NCBI GenBank assembly: GCA_037444625.1
Contig: JBBIMA010000013.1
Span: 14,288-78,287 of the forward strand
Length of the DNA: 64,000 nucleotides
Source of the DNA: DTHT01 sp037444625
Lineage (GTDB): Bacteria > Acidobacteriota > Terriglobia > Bryobacterales > Bryobacteraceae
Direction: 5' to 3'
The notes beneath the pieces were generated by a model, which was given only the letters and a program-made list of their open reading frames with translations, had not been told where the DNA came from and made no database searches. The stretch's first letter is position 1; each line of letters starts with the position of its first letter. The position numbers and the translations under genes were made by a program. Shown here piece by piece: positions 47,194-55,248 of the stretch.

Positions 47194-47209
47194 CAGGGCT
47201 TAATCGGTT

Positions 47210-47215
47210 ATTGTA
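47210..47215 (-). promoter_or_regulatory. -10 box before pheS
   Basis: TACAAT on the minus strand, 16 bases before the pheS ATG. No attenuator-like leader peptide fits in the remaining space. Confidence 0.5.
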
Positions 47216-47242
47216 GCGTGAGCCGGCGCGGGCCCGCCCTCT

Positions 47243-47704
47243 TCAATGCGCGGGCGCGAAAATCTCCTCGGCCTTGGCCAGCTCCCAGCCCAGATGGTTG
47301 ATGTAGAACAGCAGCACGCTTTCCGGGTAGCTCCCCCGGAAGCGCTCCCAGACCCGCTGCGCCCAGCCTTCGCTCAAATACGGCGTTGCGTCCAGCTCCT
47401 TTTCGAAAAAGCCGTCCCGGTTGGGAACGCCCAAGAAGTCCAGCACGGCCTGCACCATCTCGATGTTGGAGACCAGCACGGCCTGGGCCAGCTCCTTGGC
47501 GAACTCCTCCTCGCCTGCGGCCAGCCGCTCCCAGAAGCGCGGGGCCGCCTTGCGCAAGGTCTCGGTGTTCAGCTTGTGCAGGTGCGCGCGCACTTTCAGG
47601 CTCTCGTAAAGCCGGAAGGTTCGCAGCCGGCTGATCGAGATGTGCCGCAACAATTCGCCGAAGCGCGCCTCGCCCAGGGCGCCAAAGACCTCGCAAAGCT
47701 GCAT
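47243..47704 (-). CDS. Conserved-looking small soluble protein, unknown function
   Basis: This 153-residue protein is predominantly helical, without signal peptide or membrane segment. It begins MQLCEVFGALGEARFGELL and ends LGWELAKAEEIFAPAH. It contains no motif I recognise. ATG at 47704 is preferred; an in-frame GTG lies at 47722. It is upstream of pheS on the same strand with 49 bp between, in which pheS has its own promoter. Codon use and base composition match the neighbours, so it is likely a real gene. Confidence 0.6.
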   Translation of the reverse strand: MQLCEVFGALGEARFGELLRHISISRLRTFRLYESLKVRAHLHKLNTETLRKAAPRFWERLAAGEEEFAKELAQAVLVSNIEMVQAVLDFLGVPNRDGFFEKELDATPYLSEGWAQRVWERFRGSYPESVLLFYINHLGWELAKAEEIFAPAH

Positions 47705-47755
47705 AACAGGCCAGGGTAGCACGCCGCCCCCAGGGCCGCGGCGCGGCGCCGGCGC

Positions 47756-48678
47756 CTAGCCTGCGGTCGAAATCGCCGGACCCGGGATCAGCCCCCGCAG
47801 GCGCTCGACCATGTCGCCGTGCCGGGCGGCGATGTTGTGGTTTTCCAGCGGATCCTTTTCCAAATCGAAGAGCAGGACGGCGGTGTCGGCTTCCGGCGGC
47901 CGCGCCCCGGGCGGGTTGAAACCCGTCACCGGCTTGTACCGCCCGTCCCAGACCGCCCGCCACCGGTTCAAACCCGAAAGTACGAACTCACGGTGAGTGC
48001 GCGCCTTGCCCTTCAACAGCGGCCAAAGCGAGCGGCTGTCCATATCCCTGGGCACGGGCAGGCGCGCAGCCTCCAGAAACGTAGCCGTCAGGTCCGGATG
48101 GCTGACCAGGGCCCGGCCGGCGCCTTGCGCCGTGACGCCCGGTCCTGCGATCAGAAGCGGCACGCCGATCGAAGCATGGTAGGGGACGCTCTTTCCCCAC
48201 AGATCGTGATCGCCGAGCATCTCGCCATGGTCGCTGGAGTATACGATGAGCGTGTTCTCCAGCTCCCCCGCTTGTTGAGTTCTTCCAGGTAAATGCCGAG
48301 CCAGCGATCAATGTTCTCCACCATGGCGGTGTAGTTCTGCCGGATAGCCACGTGAGTTGCGGGGTCAAACCGAGTACAACCGTTGGGCTGAGGGAAACGG
48401 CGGGCGCGGTGGTACTCTTTGCCCGAAGCCAGGCAGGCGCGCGACGGCGCGCACAAGGGCGAGGCGACGATCGCGCGTTCGAATACAACGCCTCTGCGGG
48501 CCAGCGACGCCAGGTGGGGCGTCCGAACGTCGAGGGCGGAGTTCAACCCCGTCCAGTCGAAGCGGTGCTGGTCCGGAAAAAACAACAGGATATTGGGCAG
48601 CCGCCTGCCGCGCACCGCGGGTGCCGCGACCGCTGCGGCGGCCCTAACGACAAACGATCGCCGAGTCTCGATGTGCAT
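47756..48678 (-). pseudogene. Decayed Tat-type sulfatase (frameshift plus internal deletion)
   Basis: The 5' part (48678 down to about 48270) encodes a twin-arginine leader (TRRSFVVRAAAAVAAPA), NILLFFPDQHRFDW and the formylglycine motif CAPSR. The 3' part (from about 48268) is in a different frame and encodes ENTLIVYSSDHGEMLGDHD and a normal sulfatase C-terminus. The frames would join if one G were restored to the run of five at 48265-48269 (C on the plus strand). In addition, only about 30 residues separate CAPSR from QNYTAMVENIDRWLG, where family members have 100-200 including active-site Lys and His. The gene therefore looks inactive. A TATACT box (48721-48716) still precedes it. Confidence 0.82.
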
Positions 48679-48715
48679 AAGCCGGGATTCCCATGTCGGA
48701 CTTCCGTACCAGAGA

Positions 48716-48721
48716 AGTATA
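48716..48721 (-). promoter_or_regulatory. -10 box of the sulfatase pseudogene
   Basis: TATACT on the minus strand lies 37 bases before the ATG at 48678. The other bases of the gap 48679-48896 show no further gene. Confidence 0.35.
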
Positions 48722-48896
48722 GCCCGAGCGTCCTTCGGTGCCCGGAGCCCATCGCGCGGCCCGGCCTCCGATCCCACCCGCCGGCCCGCCCTGTGCCCCC
48801 GACTGGCGTTTATGGACGGACGACGGGCGAGGAATCCTGGCCGGAAGCTCGAGCCCCGCGCCGCCTGCGTTATCCTGAAGGGCAGGAGGCGAGCGG

Positions 48897-49211
48897 ATGG
48901 GTTCGGAAAGCGGCCCGGGGCAGGGCGAGGCCAAGCCCGCGGGCCGGACTGTGTTTTGCGTCAAGTTCCAGCGCGAGATGCCGGGGCTGGATGAAGTCCC
49001 TTTCGAGGGTCACCCCCTGGGGCAAAGGATCTACGAGAATGTCTCCAAAGAAGCCTGGCGGATGTGGGTCGAGTACATGAAGATTCTGATGAACGAGTAC
49101 CGGCTCAATCTGGGCACCCGGCAGGCGCAGGAATTCCTGCTCAAGCGCATGGAGGAGTATTTCTTCGGCGAAGGCGCCGCCCTGCCCCCCGACTACGTCC
49201 CGCCCCACTGA
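48897..49211 (+). CDS. yggX: YggX-family Fe(II)-trafficking/oxidative damage protein
   Basis: This 104-residue protein matches YggX, a small factor that protects Fe-S clusters from oxidation. The conserved cysteine is Cys21 in TVFCVKFQREMPGLD, followed by PLGQRIYENVSKEAWRMW and the helix LMNEYRLNL. The N-terminal 17 residues are an extension not usual in the family, but AGGAGG lies seven bases before this ATG; a GTG at 48951 would give the short form. It is monocistronic, upstream of tRNA-Glu on the other strand. Confidence 0.9.
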   Translation: MGSESGPGQGEAKPAGRTVFCVKFQREMPGLDEVPFEGHPLGQRIYENVSKEAWRMWVEYMKILMNEYRLNLGTRQAQEFLLKRMEEYFFGEGAALPPDYVPPH

Positions 49212-49306
49212 GGGGGGCCGGCCGGGCAGCCTTAGCGGGCAGTCCGGCTGCATGGCGAGGGGCGGGGTCGGTGAAGCGGGCGGCCGGGGAGGCGGCAGCC
49301 TCACCT

Positions 49307-49381
49307 TGGTAGCGCTAACGGGATTCGAACCCGTATTTGAGCCTTGAGAGGGCTCCGTCCTAACCCTTAGACGATAGCGCC
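49307..49381 (-). tRNA. tRNA-Glu (anticodon CUC), CCA encoded
   Basis: Read on the minus strand, the sequence folds as a complete cloverleaf. The acceptor GGCGCTA (49381-49375) pairs with TAGCGCT (one G-U pair at position 1-72), the D arm is GTCT/GGAC, the anticodon stem GAGCC/GGCTC holds the loop CTCTCAA with anticodon CTC, and the T arm ACGGG-TTCGAAT-CCCGT is canonical. The CCA tail is encoded at 49309-49307. It decodes GAG. Confidence 0.95.
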
Positions 49382-49503
49382 GCTCCAGAAAAAGCTTAGC
49401 ACAAGCGGCCGGCCCCGGGGCCGCCCGGCGGCTCAAGAGTCGCCTCCGCGCCGAGGTCGCGAGCGCGCAGCACACCGGGAGGCCGTGCCGCCGACAGCCG
49501 CCC

Positions 49504-50421
49504 TCAACGCGGCCAGAGGCTCGCGATCAACTCCTCCACCCGGCTTTCGGGCACCGCCAGCCCCAGCCGGACAGTGTCGCCCGCCACGGAGACCTCCAGC
49601 AGGTTCAGCAGCCCGGCCAAGGCGGCCGCCTTCGGATCCCGGCGGCTCAGCCGGGCCAAGCCGACCAATAGCCGCACCGAGTCGGCCAAGTCCCGGGCCT
49701 CCTCGGGACCCACAGCGACCACCTCGCCCTCCGCCGCCACCATCGCGCCCAACCGGAGACTGCCGGCAGCCTCCTCGATCACCGCGAGAATCCCGCGCAT
49801 GGGTCCCGCGCCCGGCGCACCCGCCGCCTCCGACCCCGGGATCAGGCAGACGAACCAGGCATCGGCGCCCGCGCTCACGGCGCCGATCCTATTGGCCAGT
49901 TCGGCGTTCAAGGCCGGTCCCGGCCGCCGGTGCCGGTCAACGGCCAGACGCACGCTCTCGGGATCGCCGCTGACGGCCAGCGAGTCGCTCAGGAAGGCCA
50001 GGGCCGAGGGGTGCCGCGTCCGGGCGCCGAAGGTCACGATCTCCACACCCTGATAAAGGCTGAGTTCCGCGCCCCGCTCCCGCGCCGCCGCCACGATGCG
50101 CTCTCTTAGGAAGGTTCCGGCAGCCGCAACCAGCCGCCGCTCTTCGCCCCGCCCGCCCGGAGAGGCCGCCACGACCTCCCGCAGGTCGGTGCGCGGATCA
50201 AAACCCGTCGCTTCTCTCATCCGGTCCAGTTGCTCGACGGCCACCGGATCCAGCCGGGAGAGCAGGAACTGGCCCAGCGGGGAGTGAAGGGCGCGCTGGA
50301 CGTCCACCCCGGCCGCCGCCCGGGCGTCGGGCATGATCAAATTCAACAGAGCCGGCTCGGCCGCCGGGCCGAAGCCGGCCCAAGCCAGCATCAGGACGGC
50401 GCAGTGCGCAAGACTCTTCAT
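49504..50421 (-). CDS. Secreted protein of unknown function
   Basis: This 305-residue protein has a signal peptide (residues 1-20, ending GFGPAAEP). The rest is soluble, Ala/Arg/Glu-rich and of alternating alpha/beta character (LLNLIMPDARAAAGVDV, ALAFLSDSLAVSGDPESVRLAVDRH, LAGLLNLLEVSVAGDTVRLGLAVPE). The pattern of short strands following 'AGVDV' and 'VSGDPESVRLAV' recalls periplasmic proteins of the DUF3352 kind, but I cannot confirm this. A TATACT box lies at 50448-50443. It is monocistronic and divergent from phoH. Confidence 0.6.
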   Translation of the reverse strand: MKSLAHCAVLMLAWAGFGPAAEPALLNLIMPDARAAAGVDVQRALHSPLGQFLLSRLDPVAVEQLDRMREATGFDPRTDLREVVAASPGGRGEERRLVAAAGTFLRERIVAAARERGAELSLYQGVEIVTFGARTRHPSALAFLSDSLAVSGDPESVRLAVDRHRRPGPALNAELANRIGAVSAGADAWFVCLIPGSEAAGAPGAGPMRGILAVIEEAAGSLRLGAMVAAEGEVVAVGPEEARDLADSVRLLVGLARLSRRDPKAAALAGLLNLLEVSVAGDTVRLGLAVPESRVEELIASLWPR

Positions 50422-50442
50422 GGGGCTCCTTCGCCTGCCTTC

Positions 50443-50448
50443 AGTATA
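50443..50448 (-). promoter_or_regulatory. -10 box for the secreted unknown protein
   Basis: TATACT on the minus strand, 21 bases before the ATG at 50421. Confidence 0.45.
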
Positions 50449-50470
50449 CGGCTCGGCAGGGCCCGGGTTC

Positions 50471-50479
50471 TGCTATAAT
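50471..50479 (+). promoter_or_regulatory. Extended -10 promoter upstream of phoH
   Basis: TGCTATAAT is a perfect extended -10 (TGn plus TATAAT). It ends eight bases before an ATG at 50488 that opens a 22-codon reading frame (stop at 50556), so this could be a short leaderless upstream ORF or simply the start of a 190-base phoH leader. Confidence 0.55.
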
Positions 50480-50551
50480 GAGGGCGGATGTTGATTTCCC
50501 CTCCGCCCGAGCGGAAGGCGCCACCTCCCCACCCCCCTGGAAATCATCGTG

Positions 50552-50579
50552 TTTGATACCCTTCATGTAACGGTATTAC
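50552..50579 (+). promoter_or_regulatory. Second candidate promoter for phoH
   Basis: TTGATA (50552-50557) and TATTAC (50574-50579) are 16 bases apart. The predicted transcript would start at about 50587, which is exactly the ATG of the longest phoH frame. Confidence 0.4.
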
Positions 50580-50586
50580 GCGCGGG

Positions 50587-51696
50587 ATGCGGCCCGTCCC
50601 CCCATTCGGCCCCGCGGTCGAGCGCGGCCGCCTGGGCGAGCCGGCCCGCTCACAGGGAGGTCAGCCAACGCCTGAAAGGATGAAAGTCTCCGTTCAAATC
50701 ACACGCGGGATCGAGCCGTTGTTCGGGACCCGCGACGAAAACATCCGCTTGCTGGAGTCCAGCCTGAACGTCAGCACACAGCTTGCCGACGACAGCCTGG
50801 AGATCGAGGGCGAGGCGGAGGCGGTCAGCCGGGCGGAAACCATCCTGGAGGACTACATCGCCCTGGTCAAGGAAGGGCACGTCTTCAGCAACGGGGACTT
50901 GAACAGCTATCTCCGGGTGGTCACCGAGGATCCGGCGGTCACCTTGCGGAACCTGGTGCTGAGCGGGCGGCAGCGGAACTTCGGCAAGAAGGTCGTCGTG
51001 CCCAAGACCATCAACCAGCGTCGCTACCTGGAGGCCATCGAGCGCAACGACCTGGTGTTCGGCATCGGCCCGGCGGGCACGGGCAAGACCTACCTGGCGG
51101 TGGCCATGGCCCTCTCCGCCCTGCTCAGCAAGAGAATGAGTCGGATCATCCTGACCCGTCCGGCGGTGGAGGCGGGCGAGAAGCTGGGCTTCCTGCCGGG
51201 CACCTTGCAGGAAAAGGTGGATCCCTATCTGCGCCCTCTCTACGACGCGCTCTACGACATGCTGGAAATCGAGAAGGTCGAGAAGCTCCTGGAGCGCTCC
51301 GTGATCGAAATCGCGCCCATCGCCTTCATGCGCGGGCGGACGCTCAACGACAGCTTCATCATCGTGGACGAGGCCCAGAACTCCACCCCCGAACAGATGA
51401 AGATGATCCTGACCCGCCAGGGCTTCAACGCCAAGATGGTGGTCACCGGCGACGTCACCCAGATTGACCTGCCCTTCGGCAAGAAGAGCGGCTTGTTGAA
51501 CGCCGAGGAGGTGCTGCGCGGGGTCGAGGGCATCAGCTTCGTGTATTTCGACGAGCGGGACGTGGTCCGCCACAGCCTGGTCCAGCGCATCGTGAAGGCC
51601 TACGAGCGGTACGACGAGGCGTCCGGCGGCCGGCAGTTGACCTTGCGCTGGAACGAAGCGCCCGCCGCCCCGGCCGCCGACCCTACTCGGGCCTGA
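50587..51696 (+). CDS. phoH: PhoH-like NTPase
   Basis: This protein of 369 residues (from ATG 50587) or 338 (from ATG 50680) is a PhoH-family ATPase thought to work with YbeY in RNA quality control. A KH-like N-terminal region (NVSTQLADDSLEIEG) precedes the NTPase core, with Walker A GIGPAGTGKT and Walker B FIIVDEAQN, and GDVTQIDLP. The ATG at 50680 gives the usual N-terminus (MKVSVQITRGIEPLFG) with a very close AAAGG; the ATG at 50587 would be leaderless under the second promoter. The choice is open. It is followed after 9 bp by ybeY, the standard order. Confidence 0.9.
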   Translation: MRPVPPFGPAVERGRLGEPARSQGGQPTPERMKVSVQITRGIEPLFGTRDENIRLLESSLNVSTQLADDSLEIEGEAEAVSRAETILEDYIALVKEGHVFSNGDLNSYLRVVTEDPAVTLRNLVLSGRQRNFGKKVVVPKTINQRRYLEAIERNDLVFGIGPAGTGKTYLAVAMALSALLSKRMSRIILTRPAVEAGEKLGFLPGTLQEKVDPYLRPLYDALYDMLEIEKVEKLLERSVIEIAPIAFMRGRTLNDSFIIVDEAQNSTPEQMKMILTRQGFNAKMVVTGDVTQIDLPFGKKSGLLNAEEVLRGVEGISFVYFDERDVVRHSLVQRIVKAYERYDEASGGRQLTLRWNEAPAAPAADPTRA

Positions 51697-51705
51697 GAGG
51701 GCCCC

Positions 51706-52161
51706 ATGGACGATGCCGACCCTCCCGTGATCTTTCGCCGCCCGCTGCCGCCTGCCCGGCGGCGCGCCTTGCAGGTCTTCGCCGAGCGCCTCGGCCGGGA
51801 GCTGGCGCGCGGCCGCCGCTTCCTTTGCCTGATCACGGGCGACCGCGAGTTGCGCCGCCTGAACCGGCGCTTCCTGGGGAAGGACTACCCGACCGACGTG
51901 CTCTCGTTCCCCCGGCAGCAGGGGACGGGCGGAGAAGCCGGGCTGGGCGAGATGGCCATTTCGCTCGAACGGGCGCGGCGCCAGGCTCGCCGCTTCGGCC
52001 ATTCGACCGACCAGGAGCTCCGCATCCTGATGCTGCACGGCTTGCTCCACTTGCTGGGCATGGATCACACGCGGGACCGCGGCCGCATGGCGCGGCTGGA
52101 AGCCCGCTGGCGCCGGCGCCTTGAGCTGCTGGCCGGGCTGACCGAACGGGTGCGGCGATGA
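51706..52161 (+). CDS. ybeY: Endoribonuclease YbeY
   Basis: This 151-residue metalloprotein matures 16S rRNA 3' ends and takes part in ribosome quality control. The zinc motif HGLLHLLGMDH supplies His111, His115 and His121. The conserved LGKDYPTDVLSFP segment is present, and the usual GDI(A/V)IS reads GEMAISLE. It overlaps the CorC-like gene by 4 bp (ATGA). Length is normal for the family. Confidence 0.95.
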   Translation: MDDADPPVIFRRPLPPARRRALQVFAERLGRELARGRRFLCLITGDRELRRLNRRFLGKDYPTDVLSFPRQQGTGGEAGLGEMAISLERARRQARRFGHSTDQELRILMLHGLLHLLGMDHTRDRGRMARLEARWRRRLELLAGLTERVRR

Positions 52162-53441
52162 GTGCGGCGGCGGTGCTGCTGGCGCTGACCTGCCTCCTGC
52201 TGGCTCTGGTGAGCTTCGTGCAGCTTCTTTACCTGGAGGCGCTGCGCTTGCGGGCCCGGGAGCGCCCGGCCCTGGAGCGCTTCAAACAGACCCTGGCCGG
52301 GCGGCTGGGCATGGATCTGGAGCGCGGGGCCCTGAGCTATTCCCTCATCAAGCACGCCGCCCTGGTGCTGACCGGGGCGCTCTCGGCCGCGCTGGCCCTG
52401 ACCGGGGAGGGCCGCGACGCCAAAGCGGCGGCCGGAGCGCTGCTGGGCGGCTGGTCGGCGATGCTCCTGGCGGCCTACGTCACGCCCCATTTGCTCTACC
52501 GGCGCACCGACGGGGCCTGGCTCGCTCCGTTGGTCCCTTTGCTGCGCGGGATGGCGCTGGCGGTGCGCCCCTTGGCGGCCACCTTCGAGTTTTTCGAGTC
52601 GCTGTCGGAATTGAGCCGCGCCCCGGCCGAAGTCCCCGAGAACACCCGTCCGGCCGACGACATCGAGGTGCTGCTGGAGGCCGGCACCGAGGAGGGCCTG
52701 ATCGAGGAGAGCGACCACGAGCTGATCCAGTCGGTGGTGGCCTTCGGCGACAAGACGGTGCGCGAGGTGATGACCCCGCGGCCCAACATCGTCGCCATCC
52801 AGGCTGACCGCTCGCTCGAGGAGCTGCGCGAGCTGGTGATCAACGAGCAGTATTCCCGCATCCCCGTCTACCAGGACTCCATAGACGATATCCTCGGCTT
52901 CGTCCACGTGCGGGACATGTTCGAGCTGGAGCAGGCCGAGCGCCGCCGGCGTCGGGTGCGCGAACTGGTGCGCCCGGTGCGCTTCGTCCCGGAGACCAAG
53001 CCGGTCAGCGCGGTGCTGCGCGAGATGCAGCAGGACCGGGCCCACATGGCCATCGTGATTGACGAGTACGGCAACACGGCGGGCCTGGTCACCCTGGAGG
53101 ACCTGGTCGAGGAGGTCTTCGGCGAAATCCGCGACGAGCACGAGCCGGGGCTGGATGTCACCCCCGACGGCGAGGGCGGCTACACCGTTTCGGGCAACCT
53201 GGATCTGGACCGGCTGGAAGAACTGCTCGGGTTTCGCGCCCAGCCCCGGCCGGAATCCACCACCGTGGGCGGCCTGGTCACCGAGTGGCTGGGGCGCGTG
53301 CCCGCACCCGGCGAGCGCGTCCAGCGCAATGGAATCGTGATCGAAGTGCTGGCCGGCAGCGAGCTGCGAGTCGAGCAGGTGCGGGTCTCGCGGATCGCCG
53401 AGAGCAACGGCCGGCCGGAAGCTCCCCAACCCGATGCTTGA
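52158..53441 (+). CDS. CBS-domain transporter-associated protein (CorC/HlyC family)
   Basis: This 427-residue protein has an N-terminal membrane region with about three to four helices (about residues 3-25, 60-80, 90-115 and 125-145), then two CBS domains (about residues 200-325, with VMTPRPNIVAIQADRS and HMAIVIDEYGNTAGLVT) and a C-terminal CorC_HlyC domain (YTVSGNLDLDRLEELLGF). Members of this group bind adenine nucleotides and are linked to Mg/Co homeostasis. The N-terminal part is shorter and less typical than in DUF21 proteins. It overlaps era by 8 bp. Confidence 0.88.
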   Translation: MSAAAVLLALTCLLLALVSFVQLLYLEALRLRARERPALERFKQTLAGRLGMDLERGALSYSLIKHAALVLTGALSAALALTGEGRDAKAAAGALLGGWSAMLLAAYVTPHLLYRRTDGAWLAPLVPLLRGMALAVRPLAATFEFFESLSELSRAPAEVPENTRPADDIEVLLEAGTEEGLIEESDHELIQSVVAFGDKTVREVMTPRPNIVAIQADRSLEELRELVINEQYSRIPVYQDSIDDILGFVHVRDMFELEQAERRRRRVRELVRPVRFVPETKPVSAVLREMQQDRAHMAIVIDEYGNTAGLVTLEDLVEEVFGEIRDEHEPGLDVTPDGEGGYTVSGNLDLDRLEELLGFRAQPRPESTTVGGLVTEWLGRVPAPGERVQRNGIVIEVLAGSELRVEQVRVSRIAESNGRPEAPQPDA

Positions 53442-54375
53442 AGCCGAAACCCCGGCGTCGCCCGACCGCTTCCGCTCCGGTTTCGTCTCCATCCTGGGCC
53501 GGCCCAACACCGGCAAGTCCACTCTGTTGAACGCGCTGACCCGCGCGCGGCTGGCGATCGTCAGCGACAAGCCCCAAACCACGCGCACCCTCATCCAGGG
53601 CGTGCTCACCCTGCCCGAGGCCCAGATCGTGTTCCTGGACACCCCGGGCATCCACAAGCCGGACTCGGTCTTCAACCGGCGCATGATGGAGACGGTGCGC
53701 ACCGCCCTTCAGGAGCGCGATCTGCTGCTTTACGTGGCCGACGCCACCCAGCCGCTCAGCCCCGCCGAGCGCGAGGCCGCCGGGCTGGTGCTGGAGACCG
53801 GGACCCCTGCCCTGCTGCTGCTCAACAAGATTGACCGCGTGCGCGACAAGAGCCGGCTGCTGCCCCTGATCGAACAATACCAGGCGATCGGGCGGTTCGC
53901 CGAGTACATCCCGATTTCCGCCTTGCAAGGCGACGGCCTCGACCGGCTGCAAAAGGCCATCCTGGAGCGCCTGCCCGAAGGCCCGCCCTACTTTCCGCCC
54001 GATTACATAACCGACCAGCCCGAGCGCTTCCTGGCGGCGGAGTTGATCCGGGAGAAAATTCTCCTGCTCACCCGGCAGGAAGTGCCCCACGCGGTGGCGG
54101 TCCTGGTGGATCGCTGGGAGGAGACGCCCAAGCTGCTGCGCATCGCGGCCACCATCTACGTCGAGAAGGAGGGCCAGAAAGCGATCGTGATCGGCGCCGG
54201 CGGCCAGATGCTCAAGAAGGCGGGCACGGCGGCGCGCCAGGAGATGGAGGCCCTGTTCGGGCGCAAGATCTTCCTGGAGCTGTTCGTGAAGGTGCGCCCT
54301 CGCTGGCGGGAGGACGCGCGTTTCCTGGCGGAGCTGGACTGGCGGGCGATGGCGGGCTCCGGCCCGGAGTCCTGA
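53434..54375 (+). CDS. era: GTPase Era
   Basis: This 313-residue GTPase helps assemble the 30S ribosomal subunit. G1 is GRPNTGKST at residues 22-30, G3 DTPG at 69-72 and G4 NKID at 131-134. The C-terminal KH domain includes AATIYVEKEGQKAIVIGAGGQMLKKAG. It is the last gene of phoH-ybeY-corC-era, a conserved ribosome-maturation block. It starts within the upstream gene, so translation is coupled. Confidence 0.96.
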   Translation: MLEAETPASPDRFRSGFVSILGRPNTGKSTLLNALTRARLAIVSDKPQTTRTLIQGVLTLPEAQIVFLDTPGIHKPDSVFNRRMMETVRTALQERDLLLYVADATQPLSPAEREAAGLVLETGTPALLLLNKIDRVRDKSRLLPLIEQYQAIGRFAEYIPISALQGDGLDRLQKAILERLPEGPPYFPPDYITDQPERFLAAELIREKILLLTRQEVPHAVAVLVDRWEETPKLLRIAATIYVEKEGQKAIVIGAGGQMLKKAGTAARQEMEALFGRKIFLELFVKVRPRWREDARFLAELDWRAMAGSGPES

Positions 54376-54413
54376 AGACCGCCCCCGGGGTCCCCCGGAC
54401 CGGCGCGGCGGAA

Positions 54414-54419
54414 TATGAT
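54414..54419 (+). promoter_or_regulatory. -10 box before pgl
   Basis: TATGAT lies 20 bases before the ATG at 54440 and is followed by GTCGGAGG, a usable ribosome site. Confidence 0.5.
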
Positions 54420-54439
54420 AAGGGTCGGAGGCCGGCCGG

Positions 54440-55165
54440 ATGAGCGCCCGCTGGTTCTCGTACCCGGATGCCCGCGCCGCCGCTGAGGCCTGCGCGAAGC
54501 ACATCCTGGCCCGCCTGGAGGACGCCCTGGCGGGCCGTTCCTACGCCACGCTGGCGCTCTCGGGAGGGGCCACGCCGCGCCCCCTGTTCGAGAGCCTGGC
54601 CCAGGCGAAGTTCCCCTGGCAGCAGGTGCACGTTTTTTGGGCGGACGAGCGGGCGGTGCCCCCGGGGGATGCGGCCAGCCACTACAAAATCGCCGCCGAA
54701 TGTTTCCTCCTGCCCGCCCGCATCCCCTCCCGCAACATCCATCGCGTCCAGGGCGAGCTGATGCCCGAGGTCGCCGCCCGCCGCTACGTCGAGGAGATCC
54801 GCCACTTCTTCGGCCTGGAATCCGGCGAAATGCCCCATTTCGACGTCATCCACCGGGGCGTGGGGGCCGACGGGCATACCGCCAGCCTCTTCCCGGGCGA
54901 GCCGTTGCTGGAGGACCGGGAAAACATCGCCGCCGCGGTCTACGTCGAGTCCCTGGCCCAGTGGCGCATCACCCTGTTGCCCGGCGTGTTGCTGGCCGCC
55001 AAGCACACCGTCTTCCTGGTCACCGGGGAGGACAAGGCCGAAATCGTCCGGGCGGTCTTCCACGAGCCCTACAACCCCATGCGCTACCCCGCCCAGATGG
55101 TCTCCCTGCACGGGCGCGGGGTGTGCTGGTTCATGGACCAGGCGGCTGCGCGCTTGTTGGAGTGA
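54440..55165 (+). CDS. pgl: 6-phosphogluconolactonase
   Basis: This 241-residue enzyme of the glucosamine-6-phosphate isomerase fold hydrolyses 6-phosphogluconolactone in the oxidative pentose phosphate pathway. Motifs are ALSGGATPRPLFESLA, VHVFWADERAVPPGDAASHY and GVGADGHTASLFPGE. The segment before it reads FDVIHRGVGADG, with histidine-arginine where LLGMG is usual. The C-terminus resembles other Pgl proteins. No zwf or gnd lies in the window. Confidence 0.9.
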   Translation: MSARWFSYPDARAAAEACAKHILARLEDALAGRSYATLALSGGATPRPLFESLAQAKFPWQQVHVFWADERAVPPGDAASHYKIAAECFLLPARIPSRNIHRVQGELMPEVAARRYVEEIRHFFGLESGEMPHFDVIHRGVGADGHTASLFPGEPLLEDRENIAAAVYVESLAQWRITLLPGVLLAAKHTVFLVTGEDKAEIVRAVFHEPYNPMRYPAQMVSLHGRGVCWFMDQAAARLLE

Positions 55166-55248
55166 GAGCGCGGCCGCCGGCCGAGGCGCCGCGGACGCTG
55201 TGCGGGTTGTGGTATCTTCCAAGGCCGGAGAACCACGGGAGGCCGGAG

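Noticed and set aside
47194..47242. Phenylalanine leader-peptide attenuator before pheS
   Set aside because: There is no short Phe-rich frame and no hairpin with a T-run in the 49-bp gap.
41527..47301. A 1,924-codon open frame on the plus strand spanning guaB to pheS
   Set aside because: It runs antisense to pheT, pheS and the secreted toroid-like gene, with Arg/Gln/Gly/His-rich low-information sequence. It is an artefact of few stop codons in GC-rich DNA.
48265..48269. Programmed frameshifting in the sulfatase
   Set aside because: The G5 run has no slippery heptamer pattern or clear downstream stimulator, and the central domain is also missing, so decay is simpler.
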